DNA of 64,000 nt from Blasia pusilla (taxonomy: Eukaryota; Marchantiophyta; Marchantiopsida; Blasiales), in the NCBI GenBank assembly GCA_050084515.1, contig CM114271.1, forward strand, positions 4,092,001-4,156,000. Reading direction: 5' to 3'. A program made the translations under genes and the position numbers. Positions within the stretch are counted from its first letter, which is position 1. Each line of letters begins with the position of its first letter. The notes below the pieces were generated by a model. It was not told the DNA's origin and searched no databases. It was given only the letters and a program-made list of their open reading frames with translations. Positions 11,190-23,676 of this stretch are shown one piece after another.

Positions 11190-12373
11190 TGATACGGGTT
11201 GGGCCCAACATTACGAACTCATTCCCTCATAGCAATCATTGGTGGGTGGCAGATGTCAAGGTAATCCCATGGATGGCCCACTCTTTGCCATTGCCCACTT
11301 TTGTGCCCTTCGAGCATCAACGCAAGTATTTCCATCTTGTCTTTTCCCTTCTATTGTTGATGACACTCACATTATAGGTCCTCCTTCTAAAGTGGTTCCT
11401 GCTTATACCCATTTCGTGGAGCAACTCTCTTTCTTAAACCTTAAAGTCCAACCTAGTAAATGTGGAGTATAGTCTCCTTCATGCCTTCCCTCAACATTCA
11501 CCCCACCTACTCCTAATTTTCCCATCTACATTGAAGGGGTTAGGGTTCTTGGGGTCCCAATTGGCTTCATCGACTATGTCTCAAAGTTCTTGGATGAGGC
11601 CTTTTTGAAAGACGTGGAATGGCTTCATTTGTTACTTCATCTAGGGGATCCCCAAGTGGCTTATGGGATTGTCTCCCAATATTTTCTACCACGTCCTTCT
11701 ACCTTCTTCGCACTTGTCCTCCTACTTCAAGGTTCTTACATCGGTTGGCCTCTTTTGATGCTTCTATCTTGGTAACTTTTGGTCAACTTCTTGGCCCGAA
11801 TAACTTTGAGGGAGAGGATGGTGTCTTTGCTTCACGACAAGCTCTCTTGCTTATTTCTTTTGGAGGGGTGGGACTATCCTCCATAGTCGTAAATGCTCCC
11901 GCAACCTTTTTGGGGAGTTGGGCGTTGGTAGCACCGATTATGGCTTCAAAATTTCTCCAAGGAGATACACCTATCTTGATGGATCATATCGCCCATCTAG
12001 AGGAGGGGGACTTGTTATTTCAACAACAATTGAAATCTGCACGAGCTCTTCTTCCTCTTGCTACACAAGCAATTCTATCCCCTTTCAATCAATTGATTAT
12101 AAAGGGTTTGATCGACTTCAAGAGCATATTTTCGAAAATTTGCATCAAATCAACTTTTCCAACATTCTCTCCAAGGCATCCTCTAATGCTCGTCTGCGTT
12201 CATTTGCGGGTATCGGAGCGATGGCGTGGCTTACTCCAAATCCTCTTATTCTTCCATTTCGTCTATTTGATCTTTTCCATATATTTTTTGCTACTTTTCT
12301 GAAAATATGTGTTCATCATTTCCTCGAGAATCATCACCTTGCCCCTTCCCATAATCCTTCTCTCTTTCTGTAA
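11190..12373 (+). pseudogene. Non-LTR retrotransposon fragment (reverse transcriptase C-terminal half)
   Basis: From about 11240 the plus strand encodes a damaged reverse transcriptase. GNPMDGPLFAIAHF corresponds to the family's QGDPLGPLLFA motif, and SIVDDTHIIGP (about 11345-11377) carries the catalytic Asp-Asp pair. After a TAG at about 11470, further pieces follow in alternating frames: GVRVLGVPIG, GDPQVAYGIVSQYF, RPSTFFALV, SFGGVGLSSIVV and LGSWALVAP. The end, RLRSFAGIGAMAWLTPNP (about 12200), is followed by stop-rich sequence. The order matches the larger copy at 40.4-44.1 kb. The N-terminal half of the element is missing here, as expected for a 5'-truncated non-LTR insertion. At least two frame changes show it is dead. 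Confidence 0.8.
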
Positions 12374-13627
12374 TTACTATTTATTTTCGATAATACATCT
12401 CAATGGCCTTACATCATGTACAAGCCTTGGAATTGATATGTCGCGCTGAGGTAGTGGGAGGGTCACTCGTGTCATCGTTCACGTTTTACCAACTCTTCGT
12501 GTTCTTGTCAAATTTTTATCAAGATATTTATTGATCAAATTTAAATCAATGTTTGCATTAGCTAGTGCCCCTTTTCTTTCTTCCATTCTTTAATGCATTG
12601 TTTGACTCTTTTTTGAGATGTTACCTTTCTTTTGAAGTTTATTTTGTATTTTAATGGGTATACTAATTCACTCATATCAATACAGAATAAATAGTTTCAA
12701 ACATACCTGTGTACAGCGGATCATTAGAACTGATAGATTTGCTACGTCTCCATTACCCATGAGTTACGAAGTGATATAACCTGTCAGCTGACATTTCCAT
12801 CCGCTATTACATTATTGGGCTACAGATTTGTGGATGAACTACTCATTCATCATGTGGTTTGTGTTTTAAGTCAATAGCCACGCACTCACATCATTAGGGA
12901 ATTAATTAGGTATTTTGCAATGACAAGTAGGAAGTTAATGGTAGACTGGGAGTTGTTATTTTATGTAGTTAAACAGTTATTAGGACCTCGTTATCTTCCT
13001 ATCCACTTCGGATCTCATCAACAGCGGAAGGTTCATCCTGTGTGCCTTTGCTTCTTCCATTATCATCACATCTCCACTTAATTCAAATAACCTAGATGTT
13101 ACCGCAGGCATGATCGAGATTCTGCAGTAATTTCCGTGTAGATATTTATTCAGAATGTTGTATGTATGCATAATAGTAGTTTCTTTTCCTCCTTGGTTCA
13201 AAGTGACTTCATACTATTCTCTTCCGGATCATTATGTTCAGTGCTTCAGAGCGTCCGGACTACACGAGAAGTTTCCAGGTAGTCAACATGCCCGATGAAT
13301 GCGTTTAAAGGTTATGGACACTTCGTTAGGTGGGTATTCAGGTGTTTTCATTCTGGAAGACTTTGACGCAGGTATCCAAAGGATGGACTATCTTCATTGA
13401 AATCCAGTTGTTTCACCGAATTGGGAAGTTGATTTCCTCATTTCCACTGGTGACCTTACAATCATGAGGCTTAAGCCCCCATTCCTTACCAAACCAGTAC
13501 TCTGCAATGATCAGCTCCAAATTGGGTTGTAGTTAATTAAAATCCGCTAGCATCTCAAAAAACTTGAGGCATTTGTAAGGTCTTATCAACGAAATATCTA
13601 GACCATAGATAAATTCAGAGGACCTAG
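12374..13627. other. Intergenic DNA without recognised features
   Basis: Mixed composition, no ORF above about 75 codons with any family resemblance, no clear splice patterns, and no repeats that I could pair by eye. Confidence 0.5.
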
Positions 13628-13670
13628 AAATGCACTGACATGCACTCCAGGCGTGCATGTCGGTGCATTT
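13628..13670. repeat. 18-bp hairpin with 7-nt loop
   Basis: The left arm AAATGCACTGACATGCAC (13628-13645) and right arm GTGCATGTCGGTGCATTT (13653-13670) pair over 18 positions. The single mismatch would be a G-U pair in RNA. The loop is TCCAGGC. It stands alone in intergenic DNA, so it could be a palindrome of a mobile element or a structured RNA. Confidence 0.8.
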
Positions 13671-16461
13671 TGATAGAGGTGTTCACGTGGGACGAAACTC
13701 CTCATCCTCTCCAGAACACAGAATAATCATAAGGAAAGGATATCTCATTACTCAACCAAGCCTAGTTGTGCAACTCAATCTTAAATACTAGATCTCTTCG
13801 CCCAGAGTCAGGCAACACACCACATTAACTATGATACTTCAGTTGTGAAATCCTTCAGGTGCTAGAAACCTGGACAGGACATCCGAGTCCCATAGTCATC
13901 AGCTTCAAACACCCTGATCCCACGTAAGTGTCTATTAAGGAGACCCCCACCCCCGCCACTTGCACAACATAAAAAGCAAGTGTTTGCCCAACGAGAAATA
14001 AATAAAGGCAGCAACAGTATTTGCTTCCCCATCCCGAGTGGCAACTTGGGATCGACAGAGCCGAGCCACCGGGCCTTTGGTAAGCCACCTTACATGGTGA
14101 AAGTAACTCTTCAATTCAGGTGCAAAGTACATTCTACTGCCAAAGTTTACCAGTTGCCTTTCCCTTCAGCTGCCGATCCATTTGGATGCTGGCCACACTA
14201 CCAGGCTGCAAGTTAATACCTGCATGTCAGATGTCTGCTTGTGGGATCAACAATATCGCACAATCTGCATAATCCCTAGTCTTGCCAGCGATACAGGATG
14301 CCAAGATGGACTGCTTGAGAAGATTTCACAGTTCACAGCTGAAACCATGCTGGGAAACTTCCCATTTCCATCTCACAGACCAGAGAAATTTTTTTGCATT
14401 TTGTCAGACTTCCCTAGTGGTGTATGTCCCTGGTGGTGGATTGACTCTTAAGTGTGGAAAACCAACAAAAACTGAAGGTCATGTAGGAGCTCAAAGTTAT
14501 CTTTGGGAGTTGGCAAACAAGTGAGAACTTGGAAAACCCAGAAGTGGATCTTGTTACGTACCTGAAGTAGTTGATAAGTCCAGGTACCCTAAAAACCAGG
14601 GCGGGCTGGCTGGACAGAAAGGTGGAGGGCAATAGCCCAACACTTGGATGCTTTACCCTAGTAAAGACGCCATCCATTACTAGGCCAAGCTATACCTTTG
14701 CACTAAGATTGGCCTTAACAGACTCTTCTGATATGTAGTGCACGAGCTTAGTTTGTGGAAAGAGGCAAGGTACATGATTAGTTGGCAACCAATTAGGTAG
14801 CAGACTAATACCTTTAAACCATATGTTTGGAAGCTCAAGACCCCACCTCTCCCCAAGTTTCCTCTACATGGTAATGAATAGCTGTTTACACCCACAATCC
14901 ATGGTGGAAGGCTCCCTGCTACTGGAAAGATGAGAAACCATGCAGCAGCTTAGATCTAAAGTAGATCCACCACAAGTGTAATTGAGAGCAGGTTTCCTAA
15001 TCCTTTCCTCAAATATGAGGTAAGAGTGATCTACCCTTACAGAGATGATCCACATAGGCATAGAGGAGAACGACGAGTTCTCCTAGTGCAGCTTTTTGAG
15101 GGGAGCACAATAACTCCAAAAGGAAAAGGTACATACCAGTTGGTACATTCCAAAACGCTTCTCATAGAGAAAGGCCCTGGCCTGATAGATCATATCAACA
15201 GCGTCAGAAATTTTAGAGAGGGCTTCCCAGCATTGATCAGAAAGGGGCATACGGCTTAATAATGAAAGGAATTCCACCACACAACAAATTGTGTGGTTCT
15301 TTCAAAAGTGATTCTGAACCATAAAGATCGAGTCAGCACGCGCAGTAAAGAATAAACAGAGGAGAGGGGCGAATGCACAGCTTCGTAAGTTTCTTACATG
15401 GATTCACAAGGTTTGAACTGCGACTCTGAAAGTTTCGGGCACAAATTAATCCCAAACTCCGCCTACTTAACCAAACCTAAATTTCCGATCAAACGAAGTA
15501 ATCAACTACTTGGAAAACGACACAGCCGCACCGAGGTCGCTCTGAAGAAACTCTAAGTGATACTACAGAGCAGATGAGTGAAGTAGCGTACTAATCTTTC
15601 ATCAGGGGATTGGATTTCCCCTGCCACACTGTGTTGGGCGAACCACGTTCTCTCTGAGTAAAACTCAGCAAGTGCGTCTGAAACTAGCATGTGGCACATA
15701 TCTCGTTTCGCCACACAAGCGCTGGTGTCAACACGGTCAGGCTATCGCACCCAGAAACGCGAACGCATTCGAAAAACCTTTGGCCATCGTTTCGTTACCA
15801 CACTGAAAGAAGCTGCAGAAGAGTGATCCACGAATATACTGGTGCACGACAATCCTGCCCGTCTGTCATCTTGAAGAAAGTTCGAAAAGGCTTGACAAAC
15901 TGCACGAAATAGTTCCAACAGTCACGAAATCTGCCTGTACTGTCGTGTTACCTCCAGGTACATCACGCGAAAATGATCATCGAAAAAGCAAGTTTCTTTA
16001 AGGCTACCCTTCAGATGCGAGAGGACACGAAACGAGGTTAATCAAGGTGCACGACACGCAACGAGGCTCATGAAAGTAGACACGAAACGAGGGTACTCAG
16101 AGGGTCACGGATGTAAGGCTTCACACGGTATATACGAGCTCTCCCATCGTTTATGAACGCGCATATTCCCATAGCCCACCTACATCGTTCCCGTCAACCC
16201 TAGTCATCGGATTGGAATGTGCAGAGGTCCAGGGTCTCGAATCGGAGCCGGAAGTTCAAGGCAAGTCCGCACACGAATCCTGGGATATAAAAGAAAGAGA
16301 CCAGCGTGGTTCTAAAATGTCAAGGAGTTCCACTAGGGAAGTGAATCGTACACACGTATTATAAGACGACACGCGAGGGGGATCGACAGTGCTCAGGTTC
16401 GACAAGTGCGACTAACGAGGCCCCTAAACGCAGAAAAGCGTTACCTTGACAGAACACGTTC
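13671..16461. other. Moderate-GC non-coding stretch
   Basis: GC content is clearly higher than in the AT-rich DNA to the left, and the sequence looks unique rather than repetitive. The frames are all short (under 90 codons) and scattered over both strands. It may include the 3' UTR of the minus-strand RRM gene (just below 16462) and an untranslated transcript. I cannot support a coding gene. Confidence 0.45.
16024..16092. repeat. Three copies of GACACGAAACGAGG
   Basis: Near-identical 14-mers at 16024-16037, 16053-16066 (one base different) and 16079-16092. The start-to-start distances are 29 and 26 bp. They lie about 370 bp beyond the stop codon of the RRM gene, perhaps in its 3' UTR. Confidence 0.7.
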
Positions 16462-18356
16462 TCATCGACGCGCATTCCGGCGCCGATCACCGTAATCACT
16501 TTCGCGTGCACCACCGCGTCCACCACCGCGGTAGGTTTCATCCCGAGGAGGCGGCCCTCGGGGTCCCGGATGACGAGCGAACGAAAGGCGAAGAGCGTAT
16601 GAATCGGGATCTGTCTCATCAAACTTGTACCCTGAAAGACAATTTTGGGTCAGTGGCGACCAGATGTCCTGGTTTTACAGGTCGTCTTGTCCTGGGAGAA
16701 GTTAAAAGCCCAACACACACTCCAGGCTCGGGGACATCAAGATGGGCCCCTTCTCGTGCAGTTAAAATCTCATACCTTGCAAAGCTTCTAGTGCGGTAGC
16801 AGCACATCTGGCATCAGCGAACTCCACAAAGCACAGCACAACCTGTTCCATGACAACAAAATACAGGGAGGTATGAAATCAAATCAGTATTCTTAGCCAG
16901 GAAATCTTAGGATATAGGTCAGGGAAGGTATATGGAACAAAGAAACCACTCACTCGCTTGGCATCCTTGTGGACCAACCGTACTTCCTTAAAACCAATGA
17001 AGGGTCGGAAAATGTCTGCATTAACTGTGAAGGTCTCCACAAACTGCATACGTGAACATCATAAAGCGCCGCACATTCCTCACTCAGCTCGTAAACAAGT
17101 CTTACAATGAACTATAAAGAGACGCAAAAAGGATACGTGCGGCTTCTCGTCTCGAACAATCAAGAGGTAGACCGTCTACAAACAAAGTTGACGATGCATC
17201 CGGAGGAAGCATGTCAAGACCTCCATGTAGGACTTCAGATTCTTGAGAGACACCATTCAGACCGAGATTTCCTTGCATTCCACCCATCCCAACATCCCTT
17301 CCAACCATTCGCCCCCCCGGGCCCAGAAGTGCAGGGTCCTCTCCAAGACCTCCCATTCCAAGGCTTCCGAGGTTTCCAGCACCAGGAACGCTCATGCCCA
17401 TGCCTGGGCCACCAGTGATTGTCAGGTCATTTCCGAGACCTCCCGCTCCGTACGCAAGCTGCAATAAAGCATATCCCGTCGTAAAGATAGGGCTTCTATC
17501 CAACAGAAGGTGAGACATTATCACGCTAGTCGCACGAGACGTCCCAATCTAATCAGCAACAACCAAGCGCACGAAAGGTGTACTCACTTCCTGATTAACG
17601 AGATATGAGTGAGTCCATGACCCCTTTGAGTTCATGCTCCCAAACCAGCGGACACAGATTACTTACGGGATTTGATCTTTACCTGCCAAAGTACGCTAGA
17701 CTTCAAACATCCCCCAAGGCTCTATGAAGGTTAATAGCCATTGTGACAGACTATAAGAAAGCATCACACTCAGCATGTAACTACAGCTAAACCCTGTTTC
17801 ATATAGAATGGACAATTCGCACATGCTCCTTCTTGGGCGCAGACACACATCCATGACAAGGTTGCAACCTCTGCCCGGTGAAGGTTCGGACAAGAGACTA
17901 AGTCAAGACTCCATGCACGGCTTTTTAGGCCTTCAGTATCTCGTATGAATGAGGACACCCAAGTTCCTGGAAATACCGCAATTCTTCTCAGTTTCTGCTA
18001 CAGATAAATTTCCCCTACCAAGAATGAAATCGGCATGTGTCATCCTGCAGAAGTTGGTACTCAGGTACAAGGATAAACCTACAGTACTCGAGCTACGTTT
18101 CACTGAATAGAGATGATCCAATCGCTCGCTCATAGGCCAAGACTCGACAAAACCTAAGGTCTTCGCTTACAAGATCTGTTGTTCCTCCTAAAGCATCTGG
18201 CTCGCGCCATCCACCTCGGGTACCACGGCCATCGTCGTATCGTTCTCCTCCTCTTGGGGTGTAGCCCCCAACTTCATGTCCAACCGCTGGTACCACTCCG
18301 GCTCCGCCTCTAGCAGAACCATAAGTCCCTCGAGCGGGTACATCATCTACATTCAT
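16462..18356 (-). CDS. RRM RNA-binding protein, NSR-like (five exons)
   Basis: Exons on the minus strand: 18356-18171, 17458-17137, 17015-16954, 16842-16776 and 16631-16462. The joined frame is 807 bp, encoding 268 residues and ending in TGA. All introns are GT-AG and every phase agrees. Residues 1-150 are rich in Gly, Arg and Pro. One RRM spans about 152-225, with RNP2 LFVDGL (154-159) and RNP1-region VLCFVEF (192-198). The block IFRPFIGFKEVRLV and the end YKFDETDPDSYALRLSFAR are hallmarks of the plant family that includes Arabidopsis nuclear speckle RNA-binding proteins NSRa/NSRb, which affect alternative splicing. The tail is RGG-rich (GGGRGGARES). The ATG at 18356 is preceded in frame by GTG and, five codons upstream, TGA, so no upstream coding is needed unless an extra exon exists. 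Intron 1 (712 bp) is the longest. Confidence 0.9.
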
Positions 18357-19690
18357 CACGAAAACCTCTCAGCACAGACGCGACGAATTGCTCAGGACAA
18401 CGACTCGAGTTCCTCACTTTCACAGAGGCAGACGTCCTCGGAAGGAAGTTTGCAGGAGCGCTTGAGGCCCCAATTGCAAACGCAAAGTCCTTCTCAAACT
18501 CGATGAATGACTGCGCAAACCCCGGGCGTACGAACCCACGACAGTACACAAGTAAGGCAGATACCGTAATCTCCATAGTCTCGACGCGTGCGCTTTGCTG
18601 CAGGCGAAGGCACGCGCCTTGTGTCCGCTCCCCTCCACGCACCTGCGTAATCCCCCATGATTCTTCCCGCTGCCTATCCTCCTCTTTTCCTCTCCCGCGC
18701 GCCGATCCGTCTTCCCGCGTCCTTCCCTATCGCGAAAATCCGAAGTTAACACGATCTTCGTGCTCTCTCCTCGTAACCAACCACCACCGACCTCCTTCCG
18801 CCGCTCCCACGCAAAGAAAGCGCTCCTCTACCTCCCCTCGCACAGCAACAACCTCTCTCAACAACGAAGTGGACACATCAAAACTGCTCACCAGTACAAA
18901 ATCTCTACTTCGCAACCGAAACCCGCAACTGACCCTCCCTTCCTTCCTCAGCACACGCACACACGCATGGATTCTCACCGTCTCTTTATCCCCTCTTCTA
19001 AGTTCCTCCCTCCCTTACTCGACAACAACATCCTACTCCTTCGTGATTCTCTCTACCTCCGCTGCCTCGAGCTCAGATCTATCTTACTCTCTCCCCCCCT
19101 CCCCCCACGCCCCTCACCCTCTCTCTCTCTTGTCTCTCTCTCCTGTTCTCCCGCACGCTTTGACCGCGCGTCGGCTGTTTTCCACCTCTTGCGTATAATT
19201 GCAACGAACAAACAAACAATTAGGACTGGGGAGGTACGCGCCACTCACACGTGGCGGTTACGGGAGATGCCGCCGGCTATGTCCGGTGGCGGAGGGAGGC
19301 GGATGGGGATTCAATTCGCATTGGGTGGGTGACGGGGAGGGTCCACGAGTTCGAACGAAGCGGGTTCGACCGGGAACCGGTTGGCGGGCTAGATGGAGTC
19401 AGCAAGGATACGCCACCTCGGATGGTGAGCTGGTACTTTCCGTAACTGCAGATGAGTTGCAACGCAGAGTTCGTCCACCGACGATCCTAGAGCCCTAGAA
19501 CCGACGGTGGAGATGGGCATCTCCGGATTCCCTTCCCGCACCCTCAACGGTCCCATCAGTTTACATCCACTGCCGGGAATCTTTCACTTGCTGCCTTAAC
19601 CACCCGGAACCGTAAGCGTACTCCCCTATTCACGAATTCCGGACGTCCGTCATCGAGCCACGTTACTTATCTCCCGGCGAGACCAATGGT
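18357..19690 (-). promoter_or_regulatory. Probable 5' UTR and promoter of the RRM gene
   Basis: GC-richer DNA. Read on the plus strand it is heavily C/T (CTCTCTCTCTTG near 19120-19140); on the gene's strand this is a GA-rich leader. Long plus-strand frames across it (231 codons from 18503 and 190 from 18760) are low-complexity Ser/Pro/Leu sequence and look like shadows of the biased composition. The region ends where AT-rich repeat DNA starts near 19690. Confidence 0.45.
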
Positions 19691-19699
19691 TCTAAGAAC

Positions 19700-20120
19700 C
19701 GGGAAGAACAAAACATTAATAAAAATTCACATTGAATTTTATATTGTTAAAAAAGATAAACAAATATATAATATTAAAAGAGGATAGGTTTGGAAGTCCT
19801 CTTCATATATAGATGTTTTGAGTTTCTCCGGTAATGACAGTTGTACAAGAACATTTAACTAAGTGCTAACAAGAATTAAGGGATCTTTTCACCCGCGCAG
19901 GGAAGATGCTAATAAGAATTAAAAGAGGATGGGCTTCGAGCGCAGGGAAGATGCTAATAAGAATTAAAAAAGGATGGGCTTCGAGGATCCCTTCCTCCCC
20001 ATGATTATACATATATATTTTTCTTCCTCTTGTGTAAGAAAGATTTAAACTAACATTACAGTACGAGATATCTTTCTCGTGTGTGATTTTCATCTGTGCA
20101 TAACATAAGCATTATACTAG
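19700..20120 (+). mobile_element. Helitron-like 3' end with internal duplication
   Basis: The last 80 bases (TTAAACTAACATTACAG... to ...CATTATACTAG) resemble 63670-63779 and stop at the same point, just after CTAG and before T. A hairpin ACGAGA/TCTCGT lies about 45 bases upstream of the end. The CTAG-T edge with a nearby hairpin is the Helitron 3' pattern. Inside is a 45-bp unit repeated in tandem (CGCAGGGAAGATGCTAATAA...) at about 19896-19985. There is no coding capacity, so it would be non-autonomous; its 5' end was not found. Confidence 0.45.
19896..19985. repeat. 45-bp tandem duplication
   Basis: Two adjacent copies of a 45-bp unit starting CGCAGGGAAGATGC and ending GGATGGGCTTCGAG. They differ at only one or two positions, so the duplication is recent compared with its surroundings. 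Confidence 0.8.
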
Positions 20121-22172
20121 TTAAGATTATATTAGTGTAACCCATTCACAAAATTAAATTATCTCTACTAACTAGTGTGGCCGCCCCAGATGGATTTTAT
20201 CCGAATGGCTTTGTGAAAGGTAGTTGGTTTGTAATACTACCACATCTAAGATAGTTGCAGATATCGAAGCAAGACCGTGAAAGTGAAACTCCTTTGTTTG
20301 AGAAGTTGTTGGTTGTCCAAGGTGGTTTCACTTTGATCAATATTTATCAATTATTGGCATAGGCTCAAGTGATATTTTACCATTCTTGGTTAGAAAATTG
20401 AGTAACAAGTTTGAATTATAATGTAGGAAAGTTTAATAATGTTTATGTGAACCAATTATTATCCTTACCCATGGTGTAAACAATCTTTGGTTCACTTTGA
20501 TCAATAGGTATCAACCAATGGCATAGGATTAATTGATCTTTATAGATTTCAACCTCTATTCCTCTTTGACTCCTCAAAAAGCACCCATGACCTTCAGATT
20601 TGCAAGCATTAATATTGGGTTAAGTCTCAAAGACATAATCGCTTAAGCACCCAGTTGGTAATTAGACAATTGTTGAGCAATAATCACACTTATGAGTCTT
20701 CCAAGATGTATAACGTATTCCCAAGATGGCTCTTTCCCAAGCCTTGGCTAATCTCCCCAAGTCGCTCGCCTAAATAAAAACATGTTGGTTATTTCATTAA
20801 GGTGTGTCCTTGATGGTTCCTTAGCTCAAACTTGAAACACGGCCAAATACGCATCATGATTAATCTTTTGTTCATGGACTTGAGTAGGTAAGAAGGGATA
20901 GAGTCCCCCCCTAGATGTACTTTTAGAGTTTTCCAAAGGCTAAACAAACCCACCTTTCCTACCATCCACCATGGGCCCTTCATTTTGGCCCACAACCCCA
21001 ATGTGATTTGGGGATCTGCCAAGATGTTTTGGTAGAGATTCTTCCAGATTCTATAACTTATCACTCCCCGATTGCATATTTTTCAACCCACCTTTTTTTT
21101 GCCTTAAGGCTAGCGCTCTCTCAACTATCGCCATTTGGTGTCAGATGGTTGTCTTGCCTCCCTTTATATTTCATGACAAATTGGTCTCATCATATCTCAC
21201 CCTTCCTAACTACTTTCGTGTTCCTTTCTACTTTCCCTTGACTTGGAACTTGGCTCAAGGATCTTATACATTGCTTGCATTGCCCTCATGCCGGTAGATG
21301 GCTACATCTTTTCTTAGCTAAGCTACGTTTTCGTCTCGACTAGTGTTAGTCCCGCGGCCGGTTTCACCACCCTTTCTAGTATTGCGATTAGCTAGTCTAC
21401 ATTTCGACCTTGGTGTGTCATAAGAAGGGCTCTTCTCCTAGGACCCATGATCATCACTCATTTTGACTCACTTCCCAAGTCTCCGATAATATGGGCATTA
21501 TAGATTTAACTATTTGCAACACTTTTATTTTTTGATCATCTATCAAGAGACCAATTAATTGATTTGAACTATATAATATGAAAGTCTAATAGATATTATA
21601 TTAACTAATGAGACCAAAGGTATTAATTGTTCTTGACCATGATCGATGTAGTTTACTTTGATCAATAAGAACCAGTTATTGGCATAGGCCAGACTAATAT
21701 TTGCCATCATGTGTGAAGAAACGAAGTAACTAATTTGAACTATAGAACACTAAAGTGTAATAGTGATTACATAAAAAAATCAATATTATTTTTTTCAAAT
21801 AAACTCGATGCTAAATTTGATCAAAATATCTGCTCAGAATGTGCATAATAAACCTTCACAAAAGTCACCAAAGCTATATGTTGGGAACAAATATAGTAAT
21901 CTCTTGAAAGAAACAAGATAGATTTCAAAGGAATTAAGGAACAAATGGAAGGTAGTATTGCTACATATGAGGTACACTTGAAAGTCCTTGGACACGCAAT
22001 TAGTTCCAATCTACACCAACAAAGGCAAAAAAAGTAAATAACATTTGTTATTTATTAAGAACTTCTAAAGCTACAAGCATAACAACAATTTTCTTGATAA
22101 AAAACAATTGAGAAGGAGCGAGTAAAATCCATTCATAGAGTATGATTTATCTTCATCATCAATGATAAGTAA
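20121..22172. other. AT-rich repeat DNA with a Helitron 5'-like edge
   Basis: At 20162 the sequence ATCTCTACTAACTAG matches the classic plant Helitron 5' start (TCTCTACTA after A). Downstream, a phrase of the type CACTTTGATCAATA...ATTGGCATAGG recurs near 20327, 20490 and 21650, so part of the block is made of dispersed repeats. No protein family is recognised on either strand. An element from 20162 might end at the CTAG of 22179-22182 or continue further. Confidence 0.4.
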
Positions 22173-23676
22173 TCTATACTAGTATGGGAGAGTGGCGTAT
22201 CGATGTGCAAACGCTCCAGGTGTCGAAACGTAGCATTTTTGGTTTATAGGCATTTTTGGTTATGAGAGGCTTTTGGTTGCCTTGGTCTGACAGAGTCTGG
22301 ATGGTCAGATGTCAGATTTTAGGGTTTCGTATTAGGCGCCACAGTTTAACCGTTTTTTTTTCTCCGATTTTCAAAATTACGTACTTACAAACCATTTTGA
22401 TCTCACGATCACGGAGATCTGTTGATGAAGGATGTGGTTCATCTTCCAGTATTTATGGTGTGCATTCAATTTTTGACATTCACATTTGCAAACTTCAAGG
22501 GCTTATGAAGTTAAGCTCTTTTATACACCCTAGAGGGCAACTTCTTGGACTTCTCATTTATTCATCTGTATTGAATGCTTACATGTATACACGTATACCC
22601 AGGGTATGCATACTCTTATTCATTGATACAAAAATTAGTAGTTACAGTAATATCTTTTTGATTTCTCTACTGCTCTTACAACTTCCTATGCTTGTCGTTT
22701 TGCAGATACTTGACAGTATTCAATAGCGAGTTCAGAAAGTGAGTCTCTTAAGCAAGTTCAGCAAGTCTGTGCAACAATATTAGTAGTCATCCGAAGACAT
22801 TCAATTCCGGAACAACACAAAAGTCTCCAAGTTTGATTCAAGCTCCACCTCCAACGCTCTTAGGCCCCCACTCCAACACTCTAAAGCTTCTCTAGTCTCT
22901 TACTCTCGCCCTGAACGTGCAACCATTCAAGACAACAGAGAAGTGAAATAGAAAAGATGGCAACCAGAATCATAACAAAGAAGTCCATGCAGTGTAAGGG
23001 CAAGAGTGTGTCCAAGGTGACCTCATCAAAAAAACATTTCGAAGTGAAGTCAGCCGATCTGGAACCATTGGAGAGTTCCAAGTGGTCTCCGATTTCTGAG
23101 GAGGATTGCATGAGACTAAGTAAGTGGAAGAATTCACACTTCCATAGTAGTCTAGCATAGGGAAAGAGACTCACTCATGAACACGCTCCAGGATTCGAAA
23201 ATGCAATAAAAGACTCAATGTCTGCTAGAGCACATCCTACATCATCTTTTAAGGGATATGTTTCGAATCACGTTGAAGGATGTGAAGATGATATTCATGT
23301 AGACGTCAAAGGTACTCCTCTGTATTAGATAAGGAGGCCTGAGGATGAAATAAGATACACAATAGAGGGACAATCTGCAAAGAAACGATAGAGGATCCCA
23401 CATCCCGAAATGCACGAACGTTGCTTACCACCTCAACGGAGGTGTTCGGTCGAGCTTGGGATAGAAAAGCTAATGCTAGACAAAAACCGGAGCCATCTTT
23501 GAGAGTTATGAGTGCGCACTTGATAGCAAAAATCAAAGAGAGTGAGCAAGAAAGCAAGATGAGATTGTGGACGTATGAGAAGGGTGATGTATCTTCAGCC
23601 CTGAAAAGATCTCTGTCGCAAAAGCGAGATGGCATGAGTAATCCATCCAAGCTCACACAAAGGGTCTTCTTAGTAG

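Noticed and set aside
18503-19332. Plus-strand frames of 231 and 190 codons
   Set aside because: They are low-complexity Ser/Pro/Leu translations of a C/T-rich promoter region, overlapping each other in two frames.
20789-21064. 91-codon minus-strand frame resembling an enzyme-like fragment
   Set aside because: No motif could be named with confidence and the surroundings are repeats.
22256-22726. 156-codon plus-strand frame with hydrophobic stretches
   Set aside because: T-rich DNA gives hydrophobic codons by chance; the segment ends in a TTTTGCAG acceptor-like site and is more like an intron.
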